Below, in pieces: positions 54,259-63,161 of a stretch of 64,000 bases of DNA. The stretch is from the NCBI GenBank assembly GCA_036559705.1, contig DATBSP010000113.1, positions 1 to 64,000 of the forward strand. The letters run 5' to 3'. Each line of letters opens with the position of its first letter. Positions within the stretch are counted from its first letter, which is position 1. The notes beneath the pieces were generated by a model that did no database searches, was not told where the DNA came from, and saw nothing but the letters and a program-made list of their open reading frames with translations. The DNA comes from Hyphomicrobium_A sp036559705 (GTDB lineage Bacteria > Pseudomonadota > Alphaproteobacteria > Rhizobiales > Hyphomicrobiaceae). The translations under genes and the position numbers were made by a program.

Positions 54259-54480
54259 GATCGCGCCGCATGCGCCACTTTGGCCTACGCGTTTATGTGC
54301 GCGAAGGGTTGAGGGCGATTGCGAAGAGTGCCAAAAACTCCCGGTGACAATTCGACTGGTTCTAAATCAACCTGTCGCGTTGCTCGACCAAATTCAGCCC
54401 TGGACGAGCGGCGTGCGGCGGCGCCCTGCGGCTGACCTCAAGCGGCACGTCTTCAGTCCAGCGATCTAGCGGAGGCACCC

Positions 54481-55053
54481 GTGGCAATTGACGCCGAGGA
54501 ACCGGACCGCCGGGATTTTCTCGTCCTCGCGGCCGGCGCCTTTATCGCCGTCGGCGGAGCGGTGACGCTGTGGCCATTCATCCAGCAGATGAATCCAGAC
54601 GCCGGCGCACAGGCCCTTGCCTCCATCGAGGTCGACATTGCCCCCGTCAATGAAGGCCAGGCGATCACCGTGCTGTGGCGCGGTAAGCCGGTGTTCATCC
54701 GCCACCGCACGCCGGAGGAGATCAAGGCCGCCACCGCGGTCCCGATGTCCGACCTGATCGATCCATTGGCGCGCAACGACGCTTTGCCCGACGACGCGCC
54801 GGCGACCGACCCCAACCGCACCATCAAGGGTCACGAGAACTGGCTGATCATGGTCGGCATCTGCACCCATCTGGGGTGCATCCCCAAGGGTCAGTCGCTG
54901 GGCGACAAGAAGGGCGACTTCGGCGGCTGGCTCTGCCCCTGCCACGGCTCGCATTACGACACTGCCGGACGCATCCGTAAGGGACCTGCTCCGCGCAATC
55001 TCGAGGTGCCGGTCTACGACTTCGTATCGGATACCAAGATCAAGATCGGCTGA
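54481..55053 (+). CDS. petA: Ubiquinol-cytochrome c reductase Rieske iron-sulfur subunit
   Basis: This bc1 subunit has 190 residues. It has an N-terminal twin-arginine type start (DRRDFLVLAAGAFIAVGGAV) with one membrane anchor. The 2Fe-2S ligands are in CTHLGC and CPCHGSHYD. It passes electrons from ubiquinol to cytochrome c1. GTG start at 54481 with GGAGG upstream. It heads the petABC operon: petB starts 16 bp later. Confidence 0.96.
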   Translation: MAIDAEEPDRRDFLVLAAGAFIAVGGAVTLWPFIQQMNPDAGAQALASIEVDIAPVNEGQAITVLWRGKPVFIRHRTPEEIKAATAVPMSDLIDPLARNDALPDDAPATDPNRTIKGHENWLIMVGICTHLGCIPKGQSLGDKKGDFGGWLCPCHGSHYDTAGRIRKGPAPRNLEVPVYDFVSDTKIKIG

Positions 55054-55069
55054 CGAACGCGGGGCAGCG

Positions 55070-56338
55070 ATGGCTGGGCACGGTTCTACCTACGTACCGA
55101 CGAGCAAGTTCGGCAAATGGATGGACGCGCGCCTGCCCATCGGGCGGCTCATGTACACCCAATTCGTCGACTTCCCGACACCGCGCAATCTCAGCTACCT
55201 GTGGACCTTCGGCGCCATCCTCACCTTGATGCTCGCTGCGCAGATCGTCACCGGCATCGTGCTTGCCATGCACTATCAGCCGAGTGCCGAGGGCGCCTTC
55301 GACAGCGTCGAACGCATCCGCCGCGACGTGAACTTCGGCGACCTGATCCGCAACCTGCATGCGGTCGGTGCCTCGATGTTCTTCCTCGCCGCTTATGTCC
55401 ACATCTTCCGCGGCCTCTACTACGGCTCCTACAAGGCGCCGCGCGAGGTGCTGTGGATCATCGGCGTGTTGATCTTCGTCGTGATGATGGCGACGGCATT
55501 CATGGGCTACTCGCTGCCTTGGGGTCAGATGAGCTTCTGGGCGGTGACCGTCATCACCAACCTGTTCTCCTCGCTCGACAGCATCTGGAAGGGCCTTGGG
55601 ACCACCATCGTGGAGTGGCTGTGGGGCGGCTACTCAGTCAGTGGGGTCACTCTCAACCGCTTCTACAGCTTGCACTATCTCCTGCCCTTCGTGATCGCCG
55701 GCCTGGTTGTCCTGCACCTGTGGGCGCTGCACGTCGTCGGCCAGAACAGCCCCACCGGCCTCGACATCAAGACCAAGTCGGACGGGGTGCCGTTTACTCC
55801 GTATGCGACGTCGAAAGACGCCTTCGGCATGTTCGCCTTCCTGTTGCTCTTTTCGTGGTTCGCGTTCTTCCTGCCGGACTATCTCGGCCACGCCGACAAC
55901 TACATCCCGGCCGATCCCCTAGTGACGCCGCCGCACATCGTGCCGGAGTGGTACTTCCTGCCGTACTACGCGATCCTCCGCGCCATCCCCTCAAAGCTGT
56001 TTGGCGTCATCGCCATGTTCTCGGCGATCGGCATCCTTCTGTTCGTGCCGTGGCTCGATACGAGCCGCGTGCGCTCGACCAAGTACCGGCCGCTTTACCG
56101 CTGGTTCTTCTGGCTGTTCGTCTTCACTTGCGTTGCGCTGGGCTGGCTCGGCTCCAAACCGCCGGATGCCGAGTACGTATTCTGGGCGCGCGTGTTCACG
56201 ATCTACTACTTCGGGCACTTCCTCGTTGTGATGCCGCTGGTCGGCTGGTTCGAAACGCCGCTCAAGGTACCGGGGTCGATCACCGAAGCGGTGCTCGGCA
56301 AACAACCAAGCGCCAAGCCGGCGCCGAACAAGGTCTGA
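55070..56338 (+). CDS. petB: Cytochrome b subunit of the bc1 complex
   Basis: This 422-residue integral membrane subunit carries haems bL and bH and the two quinone sites. Visible are the PEWY motif of the Qo site (VPEWYFLPYYAILRAIPSK), the GYSLPWGQMSFW segment and about eight membrane helices with paired His ligands. It is separate from cytochrome c1, unlike the fused fbcH precursor of Bradyrhizobium. It lies between petA and petC. Confidence 0.97.
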   Translation: MAGHGSTYVPTSKFGKWMDARLPIGRLMYTQFVDFPTPRNLSYLWTFGAILTLMLAAQIVTGIVLAMHYQPSAEGAFDSVERIRRDVNFGDLIRNLHAVGASMFFLAAYVHIFRGLYYGSYKAPREVLWIIGVLIFVVMMATAFMGYSLPWGQMSFWAVTVITNLFSSLDSIWKGLGTTIVEWLWGGYSVSGVTLNRFYSLHYLLPFVIAGLVVLHLWALHVVGQNSPTGLDIKTKSDGVPFTPYATSKDAFGMFAFLLLFSWFAFFLPDYLGHADNYIPADPLVTPPHIVPEWYFLPYYAILRAIPSKLFGVIAMFSAIGILLFVPWLDTSRVRSTKYRPLYRWFFWLFVFTCVALGWLGSKPPDAEYVFWARVFTIYYFGHFLVVMPLVGWFETPLKVPGSITEAVLGKQPSAKPAPNKV

Positions 56339-56351
56339 CGGGGGCTCTTTC

Positions 56352-57245
56352 ATGCAACGACCGGAGCCCATGTGGCGCGCAGCGGCGGTGGCTCTCATCG
56401 GGGCGTGGGCGCTCGCCGGGGCGGCGCTGCCGACCTACGCCGCCGATGACGGCGCCGGGGAGCACGCCGTCGAGCGTCAGCACTGGACGTTCGGCGGCTT
56501 CACCGGCCAGTACGACAAGGCGCAGCTGCAGCGCGGCTTCCAGGTTTACCAGCAGGTATGCACCGCCTGCCATGGCCTCAAGCGCGTGCGCTTCCGCAAC
56601 CTCGCGGAGCCCGGCGGTCCGGAGTTCCCGGAAGCGGCGGTCAAGGCGCTCGCCGTCTCGTGGCCCTATCAGATCGCCGGTGAGCTCGACGACCAGGGCA
56701 ACCCGATCGATCGGCTCCCTGGTCTCGCCGATCCCATGATCGGCCCTTACAAGAACGACAAGCAGGCACGTGCGGCACAGAACGGCGCGCTGCCGCCTGA
56801 CCTCTCGCTCATCGCCAAGGCGCGCACTGTCGAAAGCCACGCTCCCTGGTACAGCCAGTGGTTTTACATGCTGCGCGACATGGCCACCGGCTATCAGGAG
56901 GGCGGCCCCGATTACCTCTACGCTCTGCTGACCGGCTACCACGAGCCGCCGGCCGGCATGCAGATGACCGAGGGCATGAACTACAATTTCGCTTTCCCCG
57001 GTCACCAGCTGGCGATGCCGCCGCCGCTCGGCAAGGACACCTTCGTGGAGTACCAGCCGGAGTCGGGCTACAAAGGGTCGCTCGAGCAGAACGCGCAGGA
57101 CGTCACGGCCTTTCTCGCCTGGTCCGCCGACTCGCATCTCAACCGCCGCAAGCAACTCGGCTGGCAGGTGTTGTTCTATCTGGCCATCACCACCATCCTG
57201 CTTTATCTCGTCAAAAGACGGCTCTGGTCGCGCGTGAAGCACTGA
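56352..57245 (+). CDS. petC: Cytochrome c1 of the bc1 complex
   Basis: This 297-residue subunit has a signal peptide (about 1-31, ending PTYAAD), a haem-binding CTACH at residues 70-74 and the distal Met region GMNYNFAFPGHQLAMPPPL. A C-terminal membrane anchor follows (VLFYLAITTILLYLVKRR). It accepts electrons from the Rieske centre and reduces soluble or membrane cytochrome c. It is the last gene of petABC. Confidence 0.97.
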   Translation: MQRPEPMWRAAAVALIGAWALAGAALPTYAADDGAGEHAVERQHWTFGGFTGQYDKAQLQRGFQVYQQVCTACHGLKRVRFRNLAEPGGPEFPEAAVKALAVSWPYQIAGELDDQGNPIDRLPGLADPMIGPYKNDKQARAAQNGALPPDLSLIAKARTVESHAPWYSQWFYMLRDMATGYQEGGPDYLYALLTGYHEPPAGMQMTEGMNYNFAFPGHQLAMPPPLGKDTFVEYQPESGYKGSLEQNAQDVTAFLAWSADSHLNRRKQLGWQVLFYLAITTILLYLVKRRLWSRVKH

Positions 57246-57296
57246 CGCCAATCGCGGCGGCATAAGCGCGACCCGCGAAGACCGATCGGAGGGGAT

Positions 57297-58175
57297 GTGG
57301 TCAAATCCGTCTTGGGCATCGTCGGCGGCAGCGGTTTTTACAACCTGCCGGGCATCAAGAACCCGCATTGGGAGAAGATCTCGAGTCCGTGGGGCGAGCC
57401 TTCGGACGAAATTCTTTTCGCCGAGGTCGACGGCCTGCCGTTCCGCTTCCTGCCGCGACACGGACGCGGGCATCGCATCTCGCCGACGCACATCAACTTC
57501 CGCGCCAACATCGACGCGCTGAAGCGGGCGGGCGTCACCGACCTTGTCTCCATCTCCGCTTGCGGCTCGCTGAAGGATCAGTTCGCGCCAGGTCATTTCG
57601 TGCTCGTCGACCAGTTCATCGACCGCACCTTCGCGCGCGAGAAGAGCTTCTTCGGCGAGGGCGTCGTAGCCCACGTATCGATGGCGCACCCCGTTAGCCC
57701 GCTATTGGTTCAGGCGGTCGAGCAAGCGACAAAGGCAGAGGATATCGATCACACCATGGGTGGCACCTATCTCGCCATGGAGGGTCCGCAGTTCTCGACG
57801 CGTGCCGAATCCTTCCTCTACCGCAGCTGGGGCTGCGACGTGATCGGCATGACCAACATGCCGGAAGCAAAGCTCGCCCGCGAAGCCGAGATCTGCTACG
57901 CGACCGTCGCCATGGTCACCGACTATGACTGCTGGCACGAGGAGGTGGCGCACGTCGACGTCGCCGCCGTGCTTGCCGTCATGAAGGGCAATACGGAGAA
58001 GGCGCAACGCCTCGTGCACAAGCTCGCCGAAATCATCCCGCGTGAGCACCCGCCGTGCCCCATCGGCTCCGACACCGCGCTCGACGTTGCCATCATTACG
58101 GCGCCCGAGGCACGTGACCCGGCGCTGCTGAAAAAGCTCGACGCCGTCGCCGGCCGCGTGCTCGGCGAGGTTTAA
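57297..58175 (+). CDS. mtnP: S-methyl-5'-thioadenosine phosphorylase
   Basis: This 292-residue nucleoside phosphorylase splits methylthioadenosine into adenine and methylthioribose-1-phosphate in methionine salvage. It has GIVGGSGFYNL, RHGRGHRISPTHINFRANI and the substrate-binding MEGPQFSTRAES with GMTNMPEAKLAREAEICYA. GTG at 57297 is preceded by GGAGGGG. Its stop overlaps convergent panE by 4 bp (TTAA). Confidence 0.95.
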   Translation: MVKSVLGIVGGSGFYNLPGIKNPHWEKISSPWGEPSDEILFAEVDGLPFRFLPRHGRGHRISPTHINFRANIDALKRAGVTDLVSISACGSLKDQFAPGHFVLVDQFIDRTFAREKSFFGEGVVAHVSMAHPVSPLLVQAVEQATKAEDIDHTMGGTYLAMEGPQFSTRAESFLYRSWGCDVIGMTNMPEAKLAREAEICYATVAMVTDYDCWHEEVAHVDVAAVLAVMKGNTEKAQRLVHKLAEIIPREHPPCPIGSDTALDVAIITAPEARDPALLKKLDAVAGRVLGEV

Positions 58176-59104
58176 ACCGCTTTGGCGTCGAGGCGCTTCT
58201 CATAAGCCTCGACGTGCGCCGCCGCTATGGCGAGCACCGGCGCCGGCAGCTCGTGCCGCCGCGCCCGCGCCAGCATGTCGCCGAGGATGTGCGCACCTTC
58301 CGCGCGCCGGCCGCTCTCGATATCGCGCAGCATCGACGACGTCAGCGTCGAGCCGTCCTCGGTGAGCAACGCGCGGTATTCCTCCATCAGGGTATCGGGC
58401 GGCGCAAAGCCCTCGGCCAGCGCTACGGAGTACGTTTCTTCGAGCAGATGCAGGATGCGCTGGCGGCCGCCGTCCGTCTGCAAGATCGTACCGATGCTGG
58501 CGCGCATCAATGAGGTGATGCCGGCGAAGGCCGCGAGGAACACGAATTTGTTCCACATGTCCTGGCGGATCTCGTGCGTGGCGTACGCCTCGACGCCGGC
58601 GCTCTTCCACGTACCGACGATCTCGTCCGCGACCGGATCGGATCGCGTGCCGACGGGGCCGGTGATGACGGTCATGAACGACGAAAGGTGCTCGATGACG
58701 CCGTCGGGGCGCAGGTTGGCGGCGCCATGGACGATGCCGCCAAGCAGAGGCGTGTGCGGATAGCGCGCCGTCAGCATGTCGATGTGGCGCACGCCGTTGA
58801 GGAGCGGCAGCAGCCGTGTCTGCGGCCCCAGCAGCGGTGTAACGGCCTCGAGGGCCTCGGCGAGCGCCGGCTCCTTGCAGGCGAGCAAGACGCCATCGGG
58901 CGGCGTTGCAAGCACGGTGCCGGCGGGAATGACAGCGACCGGCGCCGCGAAGTCCCCGAGCGGGCTCTTCACGACGAGGCCATGCGCCTTGAGAGTCGCG
59001 GCGCGAGCGTCACGCGTGAGAAACGTAACATCGGCGCCGCCCGTGATGAGCCGCGCACCGAGATAGCCGCCGACGCCTCCCGCTCCTAGGACAACGACCT
59101 GCAT
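58172..59104 (-). CDS. panE: 2-dehydropantoate 2-reductase
   Basis: This 310-residue NADPH-dependent reductase makes pantoate for coenzyme A. The N-terminal Rossmann motif VVLGAGGVGGYLGARL is at residues 4-19. The catalytic-type segment NKFVFLAAFAGITSLMRA (Lys near 185) follows, as does the C-terminal helical domain. ATG at 59104 is preferred over an upstream in-frame start because the glycine motif then sits at the N-terminus and GGGAG precedes it. KPR-family paralogues of unknown substrate also exist. Confidence 0.85.
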   Translation of the reverse strand: MQVVVLGAGGVGGYLGARLITGGADVTFLTRDARAATLKAHGLVVKSPLGDFAAPVAVIPAGTVLATPPDGVLLACKEPALAEALEAVTPLLGPQTRLLPLLNGVRHIDMLTARYPHTPLLGGIVHGAANLRPDGVIEHLSSFMTVITGPVGTRSDPVADEIVGTWKSAGVEAYATHEIRQDMWNKFVFLAAFAGITSLMRASIGTILQTDGGRQRILHLLEETYSVALAEGFAPPDTLMEEYRALLTEDGSTLTSSMLRDIESGRRAEGAHILGDMLARARRHELPAPVLAIAAAHVEAYEKRLDAKAV

Positions 59105-59168
59105 GCGCGCTCCCGGCAATCGTGTTGTCACCAAGGTGGGATCACTGGAAGAGATACGCAAGTTCGGG

Positions 59169-59825
59169 CTAAGCCTGTGGGGCGGGTAGAGACGTGGCTA
59201 TCCTCAGGAACTCCTGACGCGTCACTGGGTCGTCTCGAAAGCTCCCGAGCATGCGGCTGGTCACCAGCTCTGCTCCGGGCTTGTGGATACCGCGCCCCGT
59301 CATGCAGTGGTGCACGGCCTTGATCACGACGCCGACCCCCTCGGGTTGCAGCGCTGTGGCGATTGCATCGGCGATCTGCGCCGTCATCCGCTCTTGGATC
59401 TGCAGACGTTTGGCGAAGGCCTCGACCACGCGGGCGAGTTTGCTGATGCCGACCACGCGCCCGCGTGGAATATAGCCTACCCAGGTGCGGCCGACGATCG
59501 GCGCCATATGATGCTCGCAATGACTTTCGAACGGGACGCCAGCCAGTACAATCATCTCGTCGTAGCCTGCAATCTCCGTAAAAGTCTTCTGCAAGATCGC
59601 GGCAGGATCGAGAGCATAGCCGGCAAAATGCTCCTCCAGGGCGCGCGCCATCCGGGCCGGTGTTTCGAGAAGCCCGTCGCGATTTGGGTCATCGCCGGTC
59701 CGGCGGATGATGGTGCGAAATGCTGCCTCCAAGGCCGATCGATCGACCTTGGCGCTCTCGGCATCGGGTAGCCGCGCCGATGTGCTATGGGCGACAAGCA
59801 TCTTCGCCGGCAGCTTGAGTGACAT
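59169..59825 (-). CDS. folE: GTP cyclohydrolase I
   Basis: This 218-residue zinc enzyme converts GTP to dihydroneopterin triphosphate, the first step of folate synthesis. Zinc ligands are in FESHCEHHM and VIKAVHHCMTGRG. YIPRGRVVGISKLAR is typical. It lies 25 bp after the cupredoxin gene on the same strand and probably shares its transcript, so folate synthesis may respond to the same ECF signal (inference). Confidence 0.95.
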   Translation of the reverse strand: MSLKLPAKMLVAHSTSARLPDAESAKVDRSALEAAFRTIIRRTGDDPNRDGLLETPARMARALEEHFAGYALDPAAILQKTFTEIAGYDEMIVLAGVPFESHCEHHMAPIVGRTWVGYIPRGRVVGISKLARVVEAFAKRLQIQERMTAQIADAIATALQPEGVGVVIKAVHHCMTGRGIHKPGAELVTSRMLGSFRDDPVTRQEFLRIATSLPAPQA

Positions 59826-59850
59826 CGAGTTGCCTCCAGTCGTGTTGGCG

Positions 59851-60189
59851 TCACTGCGGCTGCTCGGCCGCTACGACGTTGATCATGCCGGTCATATGGG
59901 GATGAAAGCGACAGTAGTAGGCTATCGTTCCGGCACGGTGCAGTTCCATGCGGCCAGACTTGCCGGCCGCAATATCAACGCCCCAGTCGCCATTTTTTGC
60001 CGTCGCAGTATGATCGACGAAGTCGGTGTTGTTCCATTCGATGGTATCGCCGACGCGAACGGTAATGTTCGCCGGTGCGAAGGCAAGGTCGCCGATAGAC
60101 ACCTTGACGACCTCGCCGGCCAGCGCGCCTACCGCCAGGAAACCTTGCATCAACCCGAGCAGCGTCGAGCAGAGCAGCAAAGCGCGCAT
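59851..60189 (-). CDS. Periplasmic cupredoxin (plastocyanin/pseudoazurin-like)
   Basis: This 112-residue blue copper protein has a signal peptide (1-24, ending GALAG). Type 1 copper ligands are His60, Cys93, His96 and Met99 (CxxHxxM in YYCRFHPHM). It would carry electrons in the periplasm or buffer copper. It lies 9 bp after the DUF4142 gene and 25 bp before folE. Cupredoxin plus DUF4142 plus ECF sigma suggests an envelope stress or redox response. Confidence 0.92.
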   Translation of the reverse strand: MRALLLCSTLLGLMQGFLAVGALAGEVVKVSIGDLAFAPANITVRVGDTIEWNNTDFVDHTATAKNGDWGVDIAAGKSGRMELHRAGTIAYYCRFHPHMTGMINVVAAEQPQ

Positions 60190-60198
60190 GGGTGTCTC

Positions 60199-60723
60199 CT
60201 ACTTGAACGTCGCCGCGAGATGTTCGGCGTGCTGCTCATGGCCCTGGAAGATCTTGAGGCCCGTTTGCAGGAAACTCTTCAGCTCGGTGTTGCTCGCTGA
60301 TGGGATGAGCGTCTTGGAGAGAGCATCGTTGACGGTCTTGTGATAGGCGACCTCGTTTTCGACATAGGCCTTGTCGAAAGCGGCGCCCGATAGCTTACCG
60401 AACTCGGAGAGCTTGTCGGCTGCACCTTTGGTGAGGCTCTTGCTGGTGTCGTTGTCTTCAGGCGTGACACCCAGCTTCTTCACTAACGCAAGCGCTTGGT
60501 CGTTCACCGCCGTATGGTCCTTGACCATGTTCTCGGCGAAGCCGCGCACCTGCTTGTTCCTGGATTTCTTCAGTGCCTGCTCAGCTGCCTTGATGTCGAG
60601 ATCGCCGGCCGTATAGGCAATGTGGGCGATCTGGGGGTCAGAGGGCTTGACGGCCGCATAGACGGCCGTCGATGTCAGCAGCATCATCGCCGCAGCGAGG
60701 CTGCACGAGGTCGAAGTACGCAT
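60199..60723 (-). CDS. DUF4142 periplasmic protein
   Basis: This 174-residue all-helical secreted protein has a signal peptide (about 1-23, ending VYA) followed by the DUF4142 domain. The conserved pattern is AYTAGDLDIKAAEQALKKS, AENMVKDHTAVNDQAL and YHKTVNDAL, with a C-terminal His near HEQHAEHL. The fold resembles ferritin-like four-helix bundles, but no activity is known. It is the first gene after the promoter-like motif at 60774-60802. Confidence 0.92.
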   Translation of the reverse strand: MRTSTSCSLAAAMMLLTSTAVYAAVKPSDPQIAHIAYTAGDLDIKAAEQALKKSRNKQVRGFAENMVKDHTAVNDQALALVKKLGVTPEDNDTSKSLTKGAADKLSEFGKLSGAAFDKAYVENEVAYHKTVNDALSKTLIPSASNTELKSFLQTGLKIFQGHEQHAEHLAATFK

Positions 60724-60773
60724 ATCAGTTCTCCATCGGTGCCGGAGCCGCGCGGCTCCCTGGCTGACGAAAG

Positions 60774-60802
60774 ATTGGATGCAGCCGAGCGCCGGAGGTT
60801 CC
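60774..60802 (-). promoter_or_regulatory. ECF-type promoter motif upstream of DUF4142-cupredoxin-folE
   Basis: On the minus strand GGAACCT (60796-60802), 16 nt, then TCCAAT (60774-60779). It lies in the 84-bp gap between the sigma factor stop and the DUF4142 start, 51 nt before that ATG. It matches the motif upstream of the sigma gene in 7/7 and 5/6 positions with the same spacer. It also resembles the sigma-E consensus GGAACTT-N16-TCYAA. Confidence 0.72.
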
Positions 60803-60807
60803 CGGTC

Positions 60808-61491
60808 TCAGTTGGATGAGTTGAGACGCCGCACAACGGCATCGGCGAGGCGCTCGCAGCGCTTGCCATCGAAGGGGAAGACGTCGCTGAACAGCGGTCC
60901 CATGTGCTCGGTCAGCGCTGCCTTGAGCAGTCGCCGCGCGCGATGCAGCCGCGTCTTCACCGTTTCTGGCCGCAGGTCGAGAGCGTTTGCCGTTTCCTCG
61001 ACGCTCATACCCTCGATGACGCGGGCGACGAGCACGGTGCGAAACTCCTGCGGCAATTCATCGATGGCGTGCTCGACCAACTGGCAGATTTCTCGCTGGG
61101 CCATGACGCGCTCCGGGTCGTCGCTCTGTTGCGCGGAGGTTGGAAACGGAATGACCTGCGCGCTGGGCGTCCGCCCCTCCTCGATCGGCGCCACAGCTTC
61201 CCGAGGCCGGCGCAGCCGCTGCAACGCCTCGTTGACGACGATGCGCGTCAGCCATGTCGAAAGAGCAGCTTCACCACGGAATTCGGCTAACGCGGAGAAG
61301 GCGTGCAAGTATGCCTCCTGCAGCACGTCCTCGGCGTCGGCGCCATCGCGCACAATGCTGCGCGCCACGCGATAAAGGCGCCGGTTGTGCTGCTGGATGA
61401 TGGCGCGAATGGCGGTCTCTTCCCTGCGCACGGCCCGACGGATGAGCTCCGACTCAGCCGGGTAGGTTCGGCCCTCGACTTGCGACGGCAT
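60808..61491 (-). CDS. ECF RNA polymerase sigma factor
   Basis: This 227-residue sigma-70 family ECF factor has region 2 (IRAIIQQHNRRLYRVARSI, then DAEDVLQEAYLHAF and FRGEAALSTWLTRIVVN). A linker with PFPTSAQQ follows, then region 4 (ELPQEFRTVLVARVIEGMSVEETA and ETVKTRLHRARRLLKAAL). After region 4 a 35-residue extension carries FPFDGKRCERLADAVV, which may sense or bind a metal or partner. No anti-sigma gene is adjacent. A matching promoter motif 34 nt upstream suggests autoregulation. Confidence 0.93.
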   Translation of the reverse strand: MPSQVEGRTYPAESELIRRAVRREETAIRAIIQQHNRRLYRVARSIVRDGADAEDVLQEAYLHAFSALAEFRGEAALSTWLTRIVVNEALQRLRRPREAVAPIEEGRTPSAQVIPFPTSAQQSDDPERVMAQREICQLVEHAIDELPQEFRTVLVARVIEGMSVEETANALDLRPETVKTRLHRARRLLKAALTEHMGPLFSDVFPFDGKRCERLADAVVRRLNSSN

Positions 61492-61524
61492 GGGCGGCCT
61501 CCATCTATTCCCAGACTACGCGGG

Positions 61525-61553
61525 ATTAGATGCGATGACCTTGAAAAGGTTCC
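61525..61553 (-). promoter_or_regulatory. ECF-type promoter motif upstream of the sigma factor gene
   Basis: On the minus strand GGAACCT (61547-61553), 16 nt, then TCTAAT (61525-61530), ending 34 nt before the sigma factor ATG at 61491. Same boxes and spacer as the motif at 60774-60802. The two together suggest the sigma factor drives its own gene and the downstream operon. Confidence 0.72.
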
Positions 61554-61689
61554 CGCCGATAGACCAGGGACTTGGTATATGCTGTCCCCGCGCTGTTCTG
61601 CAGGGAACGCCGAGGTCGTCGCTTGTCGGCGCTCTGTTTCGATTGCTACGCAAATTTGCGCCGGCGCAATTGATTCTGTTGCCAAATTC

Positions 61690-63137
61690 ATGCACGCCAA
61701 GCTACAGCCGCGCGCCTCTTTGCGCAGCGCGTTGATGTTCGGCGTGGTGATGCTCGCCGCGATTGGTGCGCTACGGTCGGCCGCGAAGGCGGACCAGGAC
61801 GACGACGCCGAGCGCGTCCCGTCGAGTGCCGCCGACATCTACAGCCCCATCCAGAGCACCTTCACGCCGCAGGCGCCGCTGCCAGGCGGCCCGCAGCGCC
61901 TCGTCCCTGGCACCTCGTTTCCCGCCGATGACGGCCCCGTGCTGTTCCAGGATCTAAAGGAGAGATTGCGTTTCGCCGATCCGTTCTTCCGCGACATGAA
62001 GCTCGCCGTATACCTGCGTACGCACGATTTGGACCGCGACAACGCGACAGGACCGCGCTCGCGCGCCTGGGCCGGCGGCTCGGCACTGGCGTCCAAGACC
62101 GGCTACCTCGACGACTGGCTGCAGCTTGAGGCGGCGGGGGCCACGTCGCAGCCGCTGTTTGCGCCCGAGGGCGAAGGCGGCACGCTGCTGCTCACGCAGA
62201 ATCAGGCGGAGGTGAGCTCGTTCGCCATCGCCAATGCGCGCATGCGTTTCACGGGCCTCGAGGCTGTGCTCGGTCGGCAGCTCTTCAAGACGCCTTACAT
62301 AAATCCGCAGGACAACCGCATGCTGCCCAACGCTGTTGAGGGCGCGGTGATTACGCGCCGCCGCGACGAGGCGCAGACGCTGAACTACGGCGTCGGCTAT
62401 CTGTGGGGCTTCAAGACGCGCGACAGCTCGCACTTCCTGCCGTTCTCGGACGAGCTTGGCGTAACGGAGGATCGCGGCGTGTTGGCAGCCGGCGCCAAGG
62501 TGGTGCCAATCGAGGGACTAACATTGGGCGCCATCGACTACTGGATCGCCGACGTCCTCAACACGACGTTCGCGGAAGCCGATTGGATCATTCGCGCCAC
62601 GTCCATGCAGTTCCGCGTCAGCGTCAACTACACCAACCAGCGCACCGTTGGCGCTGACCTCATCGCCGGGCGCGCCGTACGAGACGAACCAAATCTCCGC
62701 GCGCTTTGCCGCAAGCTATGCCGATGCGACGCTGCTTGTCGCCGGCTCGCGCACCGGCGACGGTGCCGAGTTACAAGGTCCGGTTCGGCAGCTTCCCTGC
62801 CTATACCGTGCTCGACCAGCTCGACTTCAACCAGGCGGGCGAAAAGAGCGTCGTGGTCGGCGCCGCCTACGATTTGTCGAAGTTGATCATCGACGGACTC
62901 AAGGTGCAGACCCGCTACAGCTGGGCCTGGGACGCCGTCGATGCGCCGAGCGGCAGGCCGCTGACGCGGCAGAACGAGTTCGACGTCGAGCTCGAATACC
63001 TGCCCGCGTCCGGGCCTTTCGAGAACATTCACGTGCAGGTGTTCTATTCGATGGTTGAGCTCCCGGGCAACCCGCCAGGCGAAACACAGCAGCCGGAGGC
63101 GCGCGGCATCGTCACCTACCTCGTTCCCCTGCTATAG
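61690..63137 (+). pseudogene. OprD-like outer-membrane porin, two frameshifts
   Basis: The protein starts at ATG 61690 with a signal segment (MHAKLQPRASLRSALMF onward). It then shows OprD-type features: RFADPFFRDMKLAVYLRTHD, WAGGSALASKTGYLDDWLQL, GLEAVLGRQLF and NPQDNRMLPNAVEG. Frame is lost at the GGG of 62668-62670 and again at 62755-62762. The chain continues as APYETNQISARFAASYADAT and then VPSYKVRFGSFPAYTVLDQL to the end at 63137. Each break equals one extra base. A repaired gene would encode about 481 residues. OprD porins take up small organic molecules. Either pseudogene or sequence error. Confidence 0.78.
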
Positions 63138-63161
63138 CGATGGCTCAAGCTCGAGGATTGC

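Noticed and set aside
61604..61632. GGAACGC upstream of the porin as a third ECF promoter
   Set aside because: No TCYAAT-like box at the 16-nt spacing (CGGCGC instead).
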